Positions 13,811 through 20,322 of a stretch of DNA of 21,734 nucleotides are shown here, one piece after another. The position numbers were made by a program, and so were the translations under genes. The stretch's first letter is position 1; each line of letters begins with the position of its first letter. The notes below the pieces were generated by a model. It did not search any database. It was given only the letters and a program-made list of their open reading frames with translations, and was not told the origin of the DNA. The stretch is from a virus, in IMG/VR virus record IMGVR_UViG_3300003690_000178, positions 1 to 21,734 of that record, one strand, 5' to 3'.

Positions 13811-14221
13811 CTATCCGGCTTTTAGCCGTCTTTCTGCCTCGTACATGTCCTCGTTAAAACGATAGTGCCACTCATCCGCATCCATCGTCAGGATCGCGCG
13901 GGCTGTTCTCCTGACGAGCAGCGGGTCGAGCCCGATCGGTATCCGGTGCTGGCTCTCCCGAAAGCAAAGCTGCTCTGCGAAGAACTGGAATTGGAATATG
14001 TTCGGGGACATCTGGTCGAGCTCCCGGAACACCCGATGCGTTCCCCCACCCTCCACCCACTGAATCTCCGGCCACTGGCAATTATGGTGATCGCAACGAT
14101 CCCTGTTCAGATGATCGCACCCGTCCGCCAGCGCGAGCGTCAGCATCCATCCTCGCTGCCAGGACGGACATTCCATCTCCCCGCAACTGGCCTTTCGCCA
14201 GTGGTCCGGCGGGCGCCGCAT
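13811..14221 (-). CDS. Cys-rich phage protein between the tail-tube-like genes
   Basis: A 136-residue protein from ATG 14221. The frame is open further upstream to 14395, but that part overlaps the preceding gene and is Arg/Ser-rich, so it was rejected. The start lies 19 bases after the upstream TGA with a poor ribosome-binding site; an in-frame TTG at the overlap is an alternative. Cysteines at 13, 18, 35, 43 and 48 (CGEMEC, then CDHLNRDRCDHHNC) could bind zinc. The C-terminal half is helical (LDPLLVRRTARAILTMDADE). No family is recognised. Its place suggests a tail accessory or chaperone role. Confidence 0.65.
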   Translation of the reverse strand: MRRPPDHWRKASCGEMECPSWQRGWMLTLALADGCDHLNRDRCDHHNCQWPEIQWVEGGGTHRVFRELDQMSPNIFQFQFFAEQLCFRESQHRIPIGLDPLLVRRTARAILTMDADEWHYRFNEDMYEAERRLKAG

Positions 14222-14240
14222 GTCGAAGGTCTTAGTCGGG

Positions 14241-14984
14241 TCAGCTAAGGTCAATGTCGTCCTCTGCCAAGCCGCGCCGGTACGCCACCGCGAAGTCACA
14301 GTTGCTGAACGTGCCGGTGGTCGTGATCCTGAGATACCTATTGATGGTCCCGGTGACCGTCTTTCGCTCTGCCTTCGGCTCGGACCCGCTCGCAACCGCC
14401 GTGAAGGAGATCAGCGTTGACCAGGAGGAGTCGTTCGGGCTGTCCTCGATGACGATCGTCGGTGTCCCAGAGTCCGTGTCCACGATCTCAACGACGGCGA
14501 TCGCCCCTTTGCTCGATGAGGCGCCGTCGTCCCTGCTGGCACTGCTGGACGCGCTCGAATGGGTGATCTTGCCCGCCGACAGCATCACGCCCCACTCAAG
14601 CGGGATACCGATCGCGGACCGGGCCGTGATCGAGAGCTCCAGGCTGCCGTCAGCGCCCTCGACCCACCCATACTCGACCCTCTTGGCGGTCAGGAACGCG
14701 GCCGCGTCGTTTACCGCCCCACCGAGCGCATAGAGGATCACTGAATCGGCCGTCGGGAGCCCCTTAGTGGCGTCGAAGGCGAGCTCAGACGCATCGTCAA
14801 ACCAGCTATTGAAGCTGATTGCACCGTCCGACCTCCCGGCCACCCGGACCATGCCGGACTTATTGATGACCGGGACTTCCAGCACCTCGTGGGGCGAGGA
14901 CACGTCCTGGAGAGACCCTACGTCGCCAGAGAGCTCGTAGCCCTCGATGAAGAACTCCTGGGCCAGACCGTTTTTCTTAGCCAC
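14241..14984 (-). CDS. Tail-tube-like protein with added beta-sandwich domain
   Basis: A 247-residue protein starting with GTG 14984, with AAGGAGG 9 bases upstream; the start overlaps the previous stop by 8 bases. The N-terminus MAKKNGLAQEFFIEGYELSG with DVGSLQDV is a pattern I know from phage tail proteins of the tube-like type. NKSGMVRVAGRSDGAISFNS and GADGSLELSITAR align with the 134-residue protein at 13397-13801. A Ser-rich linker (SSASSSASRDDGASSSK, near residues 143-159) leads to a C-terminal beta-sandwich-like domain (VVEIVDTDSG, DSSWSTLISF, RYLRITTTG) of the kind displayed on virions. It could be the tube protein with a decoration, or a second specialised ring. Confidence 0.75.
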   Translation of the reverse strand: MAKKNGLAQEFFIEGYELSGDVGSLQDVSSPHEVLEVPVINKSGMVRVAGRSDGAISFNSWFDDASELAFDATKGLPTADSVILYALGGAVNDAAAFLTAKRVEYGWVEGADGSLELSITARSAIGIPLEWGVMLSAGKITHSSASSSASRDDGASSSKGAIAVVEIVDTDSGTPTIVIEDSPNDSSWSTLISFTAVASGSEPKAERKTVTGTINRYLRITTTGTFSNCDFAVAYRRGLAEDDIDLS

Positions 14985-15210
14985 CGGCTACCGCCTCCTT
15001 CAGTTCAGACATATCGGTCAAGGTATAGGTCCGTATGATTTCGGATACCGCCTTGTCTTGCGAGTTATTCACTATCCCCGAGACCTCGATCCCAATTGGT
15101 TCCTGGGGAACGATGGTCATCACGATCTTCATCACTTCATTAGGCTCCAGGCCCAACGCCTCGGCGATAGCAACCTTGATCTTAGATTCGTCAGAGGTAT
15201 GTTTAGCCAC
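14977..15210 (-). CDS. Small phage protein, overlapping genes on both sides
   Basis: A 77-residue protein from GTG 15210, with GGTGG 7 bases upstream. It contains IKVAIAEALGLEPNEVMKIV and a strand IGIEVSGIVNN, suggesting a small alpha/beta fold. Its start overlaps the preceding stop by 8 bases and its own stop overlaps the next GTG by 8 bases; both overlaps read GTGGCTAA. It lies between the probable tail terminator and the tail-tube-like genes. Function unknown. Confidence 0.75.
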   Translation of the reverse strand: MAKHTSDESKIKVAIAEALGLEPNEVMKIVMTIVPQEPIGIEVSGIVNNSQDKAVSEIIRTYTLTDMSELKEAVAGG

Positions 15211-15388
15211 TATCTACCACCGGCGCTATGAATCCCTTTGTCACCAGGGCGTCAATGTCGGCCTCCGTTGTCCCGGTGGGCGGTACGTACAGGTCTTCCT
15301 CGTACCATTCGTTGCCGTCATTGTCCGCCAGGATGCGGACCCCCTTCTCGATGTTTCTAGGATTGAGAACCTTGTATGTCGTCGCCAT
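15203..15388 (-). CDS. Small phage protein
   Basis: A 61-residue protein from ATG 15388, with AGGAG 8 bases upstream. It begins MATTYKVLNPRNIEKGVRIL and contains DNDGNEWYEEDLYVPP. It is acidic and probably beta-rich, resembling short head-tail or tail proteins found between neck genes. It is 11 bases downstream of the tail terminator candidate and overlaps the next gene. Function unknown. Confidence 0.75.
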   Translation of the reverse strand: MATTYKVLNPRNIEKGVRILADNDGNEWYEEDLYVPPTGTTEADIDALVTKGFIAPVVDSG

Positions 15389-15399
15389 TCGTTGCGCTC

Positions 15400-15864
15400 C
15401 TATGCGGCGGCTGCGTCAGACCAGTCGATTATCAGGGGGACCGAAATCTCGACGCTGCGAAATCCAAACTTCTCGATGAATATATATCCCCATCTCGTTG
15501 CCATGGGCGAGCCGTGTTGACCCGCGACGTCTACGTTCCGAATCGTTGCCCCCAGGTCATACTCTCCCAAGAGCTCTGCCTGAATGTTGGTCGTGGCGGC
15601 CCCGAGCAGCCTCTCCACGTCGGAGGATGGGTCACGCTTGGCATCAATCATCAGGGTGATGAGCACGACCTGGACTTCTATCGGCTGTCCCCCCACCGTG
15701 ATTCCCACAACGCTCGTACCTGACATGGTCACGAAGCCCGCCGGTCCCGCCGAGGTGTCTGGGGGCGTTGAATAATCCCCTATCTGAGTACCACCACGAA
15801 CATGGCCTGATTCCTCGATATAGCTATGTATGCGGTCCAGTGTGTCACCGACATCGAAGGCCAT
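15400..15864 (-). CDS. Probable tail terminator protein
   Basis: A 154-residue protein whose ATG shares one base with the connector stop (TGATG). It starts MAFDVGDTLDRIHSYIEESG, then has mixed strands and helices (IEVQVVLITLMIDAKRDPSS, DVERLLGAATTNIQAELLGE) and a beta-rich end (YIFIEKFGFRSVEISVPLII). The order helix, strands, helix, strands and the position right after the connector/tail-completion gene match tail terminator proteins that cap the tube and join it to the neck. The assignment is from synteny and style, not a defining motif. Confidence 0.65.
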   Translation of the reverse strand: MAFDVGDTLDRIHSYIEESGHVRGGTQIGDYSTPPDTSAGPAGFVTMSGTSVVGITVGGQPIEVQVVLITLMIDAKRDPSSDVERLLGAATTNIQAELLGEYDLGATIRNVDVAGQHGSPMATRWGYIFIEKFGFRSVEISVPLIIDWSDAAAA

Positions 15865-17327
15865 CAGACACGACCCCCAAGGCGCTGCACGAGCCGGGCC
15901 ACTCGCGGTCGGATGATCCGCTTGGTGTTCTTCTTCAGCCAGTCGCGCGTCCGCCGGAACGAGCTATAGCCCTTGAACCGGGTCGACTGGTTGCGGCTAC
16001 TGGTCCCCTCCAGCCAGGGTCCATAGACAACCCCGCCATCGCTGATCCTGGCCTGTAGGTTCCCGAAGCGCGGGTGAAGGTTGGCGCGGTAGTGTCCGAT
16101 GCTCGCCTGGCCTGGCCGGGCGTCTGCGACGGACAGATAGACCCCCGCAGGCCGGGGGCGTAGCATCTCGTTCAACCTCTCCATCCCCGCCTCTGTGACG
16201 TCCCGGATCATGCCGTTCAACTCACGGCGCACCATGGCCGTGGGCCGCCCGAACAGGGGCCCGGTCTTCCGTATCTTGACGTGCCGATAATCAGCATAGA
16301 CCCGGTCGCGGAGGGCCTTGAGCCCCGCACCCTTCCACTCACGGGACCCCTCGCCCGTCCCAATCTCGCGACCCCAGCCGGACCGCTCCTGCATCAAGAC
16401 CGCGATCGCCGAGGCCTTGGTAACCTGTACGATGTCGGCCTCGGGCTCATACTTCGAGATGCCCGTCGTGTCCGCGTGTATGGCCGCCGTGGTCCCGTTA
16501 CGGCCACGCTCTATGCTCAACGTGCGGAAAACATTCACAGCGGTGTCATCGGTATGGGTCGCCAGCTTCGAGCCGTCATAGGCCCGTAGGACCGTAAGTA
16601 CGTTGCTACTGATCGACTCGATGTACATCCTCTCGGAGTCAATCAGGATCACCTCTCCGGCGTTGTAGAGAGCCCCCGAATCTACGGTGATGGCGATGAT
16701 CGCCATGTCCGCCGCGATGTTACCGGCCATGTTCACCAGGTCACTACCGTTGGCGGCGTTGGCTCTCTCGGACACGAATATCTGCTCGGACTCGATGAGC
16801 AGGGTGTCCCCCACGTCGATCAAGGAAGCGTCGGAGCAGACAAAGGACGTCGCCGCCGCAGATGAGTCGAGGCCAGAGGCGACGGTGCCGACAGACAGGG
16901 TGTCCTCGCTATAGCCCCACCGCCCAAGGACGCTGATTGACCGCTGGGGGGTGTCTCCGCCCTCAAAGGCAGCGGAGGAGCTCAGGTCGATCTCGATGCG
17001 GCTGTACGGCGGTCCTTCGTTGTTGGGCTCCACGAAGAAGTCAGACGCACCGATCGTCGTGGGGGAACTGTCCTGGGCCTTCGTCTTGAGGGTCGTGACC
17101 GCTATCAGGTCTTGATCGAGGTGAATCTCAGTGCCACGTCCGGCAAAGACGCGGCGCGGCCAGGGGTAGAGGCGGGTCTCAGTACGGGGGATGAAGAATC
17201 GGCGCAGGCTGCGCTCTATAGAACGACTGACGCCCTCAATCGCGGCGTCGATGAAGATATTGCGTTCCGTGCCCTTGTACTCAATGGCACGTTTGACAGC
17301 CTCTCGGCTGACCCACCAGTTCGACAT
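15864..17327 (-). CDS. Fused head-tail connector and tail-completion protein
   Basis: A 487-residue protein, much longer than either usual neck protein. Residues 1-140 look like a gp6/HK97-type connector: SNWWVSREAVKRAIEYKG, helices through SRSIERSLRRFFIPRTETRL, then GASDFFVEP and RSISVLGRWGYSEDT. Residues 145-300 hold two related beta modules (DVGDTLLIESEQIFVSE and NAGEVILIDSERMYIES). Residues 300-345 are the terminal connector helices. From about 350 (KIRKTGPLF) a second unit begins, with HYRANLHPR, GGVVYGPWLEGTSSRNQSTR and FKGYSSFRRT, a pattern known from gp10-like tail-completion proteins normally encoded by a separate gene. No stop separates the units. The start ATG 17327 has a GGGG-type site upstream. 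Confidence 0.8.
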   Translation of the reverse strand: MSNWWVSREAVKRAIEYKGTERNIFIDAAIEGVSRSIERSLRRFFIPRTETRLYPWPRRVFAGRGTEIHLDQDLIAVTTLKTKAQDSSPTTIGASDFFVEPNNEGPPYSRIEIDLSSSAAFEGGDTPQRSISVLGRWGYSEDTLSVGTVASGLDSSAAATSFVCSDASLIDVGDTLLIESEQIFVSERANAANGSDLVNMAGNIAADMAIIAITVDSGALYNAGEVILIDSERMYIESISSNVLTVLRAYDGSKLATHTDDTAVNVFRTLSIERGRNGTTAAIHADTTGISKYEPEADIVQVTKASAIAVLMQERSGWGREIGTGEGSREWKGAGLKALRDRVYADYRHVKIRKTGPLFGRPTAMVRRELNGMIRDVTEAGMERLNEMLRPRPAGVYLSVADARPGQASIGHYRANLHPRFGNLQARISDGGVVYGPWLEGTSSRNQSTRFKGYSSFRRTRDWLKKNTKRIIRPRVARLVQRLGGRV

Positions 17328-17374
17328 TCCTCACCCCACCATGCTTTCTAGGTAGCGTTCGGCTTGTCAGTAAG

Positions 17375-17566
17375 TTAGCTCTGCGAAGGGGTCGTTACGA
17401 GACCCGTGGCCCACCCATAATTCCCGAGAGGGCAGTTGCGGCGCCCGTCCGCGTGGACATCCAAGAGCTCGCCGTCGATCGGGCAAGAGACCGGGGGGTC
17501 GCGCTTCTCAGCACGGATCACCTCGCGGTTGTCGTCCAGGATGTCCTTTAGCTGTCCCCAGGGCAC
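17375..17566 (-). CDS. Small CPxxG phage protein
   Basis: A 63-residue protein from GTG 17566, with GGGAG 7 bases upstream. It reads MPWGQLKDILDDNREVIRAE, a helix, then two similar turns, CPIDGELL (28-35) and CPLGNYGW (45-52). Only two cysteines are present, so metal binding would need a dimer or other ligands. I recall close relatives as small proteins beside phage head genes. It follows the hairpin at 17589-17631 and precedes the connector. Function unknown. Confidence 0.7.
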   Translation of the reverse strand: MPWGQLKDILDDNREVIRAEKRDPPVSCPIDGELLDVHADGRRNCPLGNYGWATGLVTTPSQS

Positions 17567-17588
17567 TTGCTACTCCCCGATTATCCCA

Positions 17589-17631
17589 GCGGGGGCACAG
17601 CGAGAGGTGAACAGTCCCGCCGGGCCCCCGC
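17589..17631 (-). other. GC-rich intergenic hairpin
   Basis: GCGGGGGC (17589-17596) is exactly complementary to GCCCCCGC (17624-17631), with a 27-base loop. On the minus strand it begins 10 bases after the stop at 17642 and ends about 10 bases before the ribosome-binding site of the next gene. No T-run follows it. Likely an mRNA stability or attenuation element. Confidence 0.6.
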
Positions 17632-17641
17632 CAAGGCTTAT

Positions 17642-18040
17642 CTATGCTTCGCCTTCGCCCTCGTAATAGACCTTCACCACAATGATCGCGGCGTTGACCG
17701 ATTGGTTCGTGATCTTGAGCGTGAGAACGTCCTCCACGCTCACCGGCGACCCGAAGTAGGTGCCGAAGGCTACGGCCGTCTTCTCGGTGTTCGCCGTGTC
17801 CCGGTTGGCACCCGCGGCTTCCAGTACATCGTGTCCGTCTGCATCATCGATAACGATGTCGTAGTTGTCCGTGGGAGCGGTGGCGCCAGGGTTGGTCTCG
17901 ATCGCGATGATCTTCCCGGAAATCTTCGGCACGAAGTTCGTGTTCGGGATACTGCCGTCGCTGGCATCCCCCGTACAGGTCAGAGTGACCAGTCCGATCG
18001 GCCCGCGTTTGGTATGCGTCTGTGTGACTGTTCCTGCCAT
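17642..18040 (-). CDS. Small beta-rich virion protein
   Basis: A 132-residue protein whose ATG directly follows the stop of the zinc-finger gene. It starts MAGTVTQTHTKRGPIGLVTL and continues TCTGDASDGSIP, TNPGATAPTDNYDIVIDD, LKITNQSVNAAIIVVKVYYE. It is beta-rich, nearly free of cysteine, and repeats the strand pattern of small phage head or decoration proteins. I recall similar proteins close to capsid genes in many uncultured phages. It is probably a virion accessory protein. The exact role is not known. Confidence 0.7.
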   Translation of the reverse strand: MAGTVTQTHTKRGPIGLVTLTCTGDASDGSIPNTNFVPKISGKIIAIETNPGATAPTDNYDIVIDDADGHDVLEAAGANRDTANTEKTAVAFGTYFGSPVSVEDVLTLKITNQSVNAAIIVVKVYYEGEGEA

Positions 18041-18223
18041 TTATCTATGTACCCGCTTGTGGATGCCCACGCCTCTCACCGTGTCGAATGATTCTCCGCA
18101 GATGTTGCAGGTCAGGCCCGCAGACTGGACCCAAGTGGCCTCATCAAACCAGTTGCTGCACCGATGGCACTGCCGGGCCCCAGGATCGGCTTGCTCGCCA
18201 CATGTCTCGCAGGTCTTCATCAT
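18041..18223 (-). CDS. Zinc-ribbon plus C2H2 zinc-finger mini-protein
   Basis: A 60-residue protein beginning with two Met codons (18223 and 18220); AGGCGGG precedes them. It has two metal sites. Cys5, Cys8, Cys19 and Cys22 form a zinc-ribbon-like CX2C-X10-CX2C. Cys39, Cys42, His55 and His59 form a classical C2H2 finger (CNICGESFDTVRGVGIHKRV then H), with the expected X12 and X3 spacings and aromatic Phe46. C2H2 fingers are rare in bacteria and phages and usually bind nucleic acid or protein. It lies between two virion genes, so it could be a virion-packaged or late regulatory protein. Confidence 0.85.
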   Translation of the reverse strand: MMKTCETCGEQADPGARQCHRCSNWFDEATWVQSAGLTCNICGESFDTVRGVGIHKRVHR

Positions 18224-18233
18224 CCCGCCTGTC

Positions 18234-19160
18234 TTAGGTGATTACGGGATCGAGGATCGCCGAGAGGTCTTCGGTATGGACGCCGTAATAGTTCTCGGCT
18301 GCGAGGCAGTTCCCTGTCGTGATTCCGTTCGCCTGGGCAGCGGCACCTCCGCAGAGGTTCCTAACGATGATCCCGGTGGCCGTCGCCGCCACATTGATGC
18401 AGGCGTCGTTGTCTGATGCCTCGTTCATTATCACGTTATCAGCGATCTCGCAGAAGGTGACGACCCCTGCCCCACCGATCGCCATGGTGCCCCAGTCGCC
18501 CGTTAGCGTATTCCGCACCACTTTGTGCCCAGTTCCGGTTCCGGCGAGGTTCACGAAGTGGGTGTTGGAGGCGTCGAGAAGCCCAACCGCCACGCAATCC
18601 TCAATTGTGATGCGATCCGAGGTGCTACCCGATGCGTCTTGGACACAGACGAGGAAGTTCATGTTCGTCGCCGTCTCGGTGAACCTGCACTTTCGGACCG
18701 TGAAGTCGGCGGCGTTCACGTCGAAACAGACGGCGATGTCGGCATAGTTAGCAGAGAAGTGACAGTTGATAACCGTGATCGAGGCCGCATCGACATCGAT
18801 GTCGGCGGTGGTGGCTGTGTCCAGCGTGAAAAGCGGCTGATCAGCGCCTTCTCCAACTCCTATGATCGTTATCCCTGCCACGTCGAGGTCTAGGGCTCCC
18901 GCAGCCGACAGGGTCTCGGAGTGACCCGGCAAAACGAAGATCACGTCGCCCTGATTCGCCGTGCAGCGACCCACTGCATAGTCGAGACTCTCGTATGGTG
19001 TGTCGGGATGGGAGCCATAACCCTCCGTATCACTCCCGTCCCCGGAGTCAACGAAGAAGATGTTGCCCGGAAACACGGAAGCATCGAGGATCACAGGAAG
19101 CGCCCCTGAAACCTTCTTATAAAATAGGGGCGAGATTGTACCGGTTCTTGTCTTGGCCAT
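18234..19160 (-). CDS. Right-handed beta-helix virion protein
   Basis: A 308-residue protein from ATG 19160, with AAGGAG 7 bases before it; the in-frame GTG at 19163 is too close to that site. Residues about 30-90 read NIFFVDSGDGSD, TPYESLDYAVGR and GDVIFVLPGHSETL, the usual entry to a pectate-lyase-like beta-helix. Repeated rungs follow: ADIDVDAASITVINCHF, AADFTVRKCRF, DRITIEDCVAV, HKVVRNTLTGDW and CEIADNVIMNE. Regularly placed Asn, Cys and Ile support stacked coils. No catalytic site is evident, so a structural or decoration role, or weak polysaccharide binding, is more likely than enzyme activity. Confidence 0.8.
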   Translation of the reverse strand: MAKTRTGTISPLFYKKVSGALPVILDASVFPGNIFFVDSGDGSDTEGYGSHPDTPYESLDYAVGRCTANQGDVIFVLPGHSETLSAAGALDLDVAGITIIGVGEGADQPLFTLDTATTADIDVDAASITVINCHFSANYADIAVCFDVNAADFTVRKCRFTETATNMNFLVCVQDASGSTSDRITIEDCVAVGLLDASNTHFVNLAGTGTGHKVVRNTLTGDWGTMAIGGAGVVTFCEIADNVIMNEASDNDACINVAATATGIIVRNLCGGAAAQANGITTGNCLAAENYYGVHTEDLSAILDPVIT

Positions 19161-19263
19161 CACCTATCTCCTTTTCGCTTTTCGGGGTTGGCTTCCCTTG
19201 TTGCGCTACTTTGCCACGACCGGCCGCTTCACCTGCTTGTCGACAGGGGGCCCGTCGAGCTCT

Positions 19264-19659
19264 TTACTTCCCGGCCTTGACGGGCTCTGCCTGGGCTTCC
19301 TTGACTGCGGCGAGAGCGGCCTCGGCGGCTCGCCGTGCCTCATCCGCCTTGGCGAGAATTGCGTTAGCCTCTGCAACGGCCTCTGCGGCCACTGTGCTCT
19401 CAAGCCGGGCCTTCGGCGTGAGCCTTGAATGCTCATTGGTAAACACCTTCCCGAGCTCTGTGTCCATCGGACAGCCGCACCGGCCGCACTCGTCGGGCAC
19501 CTTGACCGACTCATCCTTCTCGTTGTCCCAGTCGATGTGGGTCAACGAGCAATTAGGGCATTGGTATCCGTTGCCCTTCACACCACCGGGCAGGTCGATC
19601 ACCGCGACGTTGATGTCTTGTACGGGAACTATGTCGTCTTCGATCTGTCGCTGCGTCAT
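19264..19659 (-). CDS. Zinc-ribbon protein with Ala-rich coiled-coil tail
   Basis: A 131-residue protein from ATG 19659, with AAGGTG upstream. Residues 20-65 carry Cys34, Cys37, Cys58 and Cys61 (CPNC, CGRC) plus Cys63, a rubredoxin-like or zinc-ribbon knuckle pair. Residues 89-126 are Ala/Glu/Lys-rich (VAEANAILAKADEARRAAEA) and probably coiled coil. It lies between two head-side virion genes and may be a small structural or assembly factor. After its TAA a different frame stays open to 19206 (SKELDGPPVDKQVKRPVVAK), so a sequencing indel near 19266 extending the tail cannot be excluded. Confidence 0.75.
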   Translation of the reverse strand: MTQRQIEDDIVPVQDINVAVIDLPGGVKGNGYQCPNCSLTHIDWDNEKDESVKVPDECGRCGCPMDTELGKVFTNEHSRLTPKARLESTVAAEAVAEANAILAKADEARRAAEAALAAVKEAQAEPVKAGK

Positions 19660-19683
19660 TTGTTCACCTTCCGATTCAGGTTA

Positions 19684-19716
19684 GCCCCCAAGGGATTTGA
19701 GGTCTCCCCTGGGGGC
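19684..19716 (-). other. GC-rich intergenic hairpin after the head accessory gene
   Basis: On the minus strand GCCCCCA (19716-19710) pairs with TGGGGGC (19690-19684), and after a one-base bulge GGG pairs with CCC inside. The loop is short. No T-run follows (next bases TAACCTGAATC). It lies in the 86-base gap between the genes at 19746 and 19659, shortly before the ribosome-binding site of the latter. Confidence 0.65.
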
Positions 19717-19745
19717 CTACGCCATGAGAATTGCTAGCTGAGGGT

Positions 19746-20282
19746 CTACGAGTCAGACAGGAACGTAATCGCGCCGTCAGGCTTGGACGGGTACATGGGC
19801 CTGACGATGTAGTGTAGACATCCGGGCTGAGTGTTGGACATGTCATCGTCGATGGTGACCCGGAGATAGTCGAAGCCGTTGGCAACGTCCAGGTCGCCGG
19901 GGTAGATTTCCACAGCGTACATCTGGCTCTGTTCTGCGCCTTCAGCATGGGTAAGTTGGGCGGTTGAGACATCGCCCGAAGCGTCCGACCACGAGGTCAC
20001 AGCCGCCAGACTCGTCGCGGCCTGTTTCTTCCAAACGCGGGTACTCGCGACGGTCGGCAGGCTCAGTGCCTTGCCGCTACCGCCAGAGTTGTTGAGGGCC
20101 TGTTCAAAGTCGAGGGCCGGGTCATCTCCCCCTGTACCGATACCCGACTCAAAGAGAACGATCACCGAGGAGACGTTCTTCATACTGAGCCAGTCGGCGC
20201 TGGCCCCGGCGGTGTCGAGGTCAACAGTTGGGAAGCCCTGGATGATGTCGATCAAGTTTCCGAGCATCGATTCGGATGCCAT
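19746..20282 (-). CDS. Probable head accessory/decoration protein
   Basis: A 178-residue protein from ATG 20282, with AAAGGAG 9 bases upstream, immediately after the capsid gene. It begins MASESMLGNLIDIIQGFPTV and then forms a beta-sandwich-like pattern: DWLSMKNVSSVIVLFESGIG, GDDPALDFEQALNN, SLAAVTSWSDASG, and YAVEIYPGDLDVANGFDYLR. The last motif (E...DLD...FDYLRV) is one I associate with small phage head-region proteins encoded beside capsid genes. A capsid decoration or head-completion role is likely, but cannot be shown from sequence. Confidence 0.7.
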   Translation of the reverse strand: MASESMLGNLIDIIQGFPTVDLDTAGASADWLSMKNVSSVIVLFESGIGTGGDDPALDFEQALNNSGGSGKALSLPTVASTRVWKKQAATSLAAVTSWSDASGDVSTAQLTHAEGAEQSQMYAVEIYPGDLDVANGFDYLRVTIDDDMSNTQPGCLHYIVRPMYPSKPDGAITFLSDS

Positions 20283-20322
20283 TGTCGTTTCTCCTTTAGC
20301 TAGTAGCTGGCTTTCAGGTCGC

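Noticed and set aside
14222-14395. N-terminal extension of the Cys-rich gene to 14395
   Set aside because: The added 58 residues are Arg/Ser/Pro-rich and lie wholly over the end of the tail-tube-like gene, so they are probably a shadow.
19206-19266. Possible frameshifted tail of the zinc-ribbon protein
   Set aside because: The alternative frame is open for about 20 plausible residues, but there is no clear slip site and the piece is too short to support recoding.
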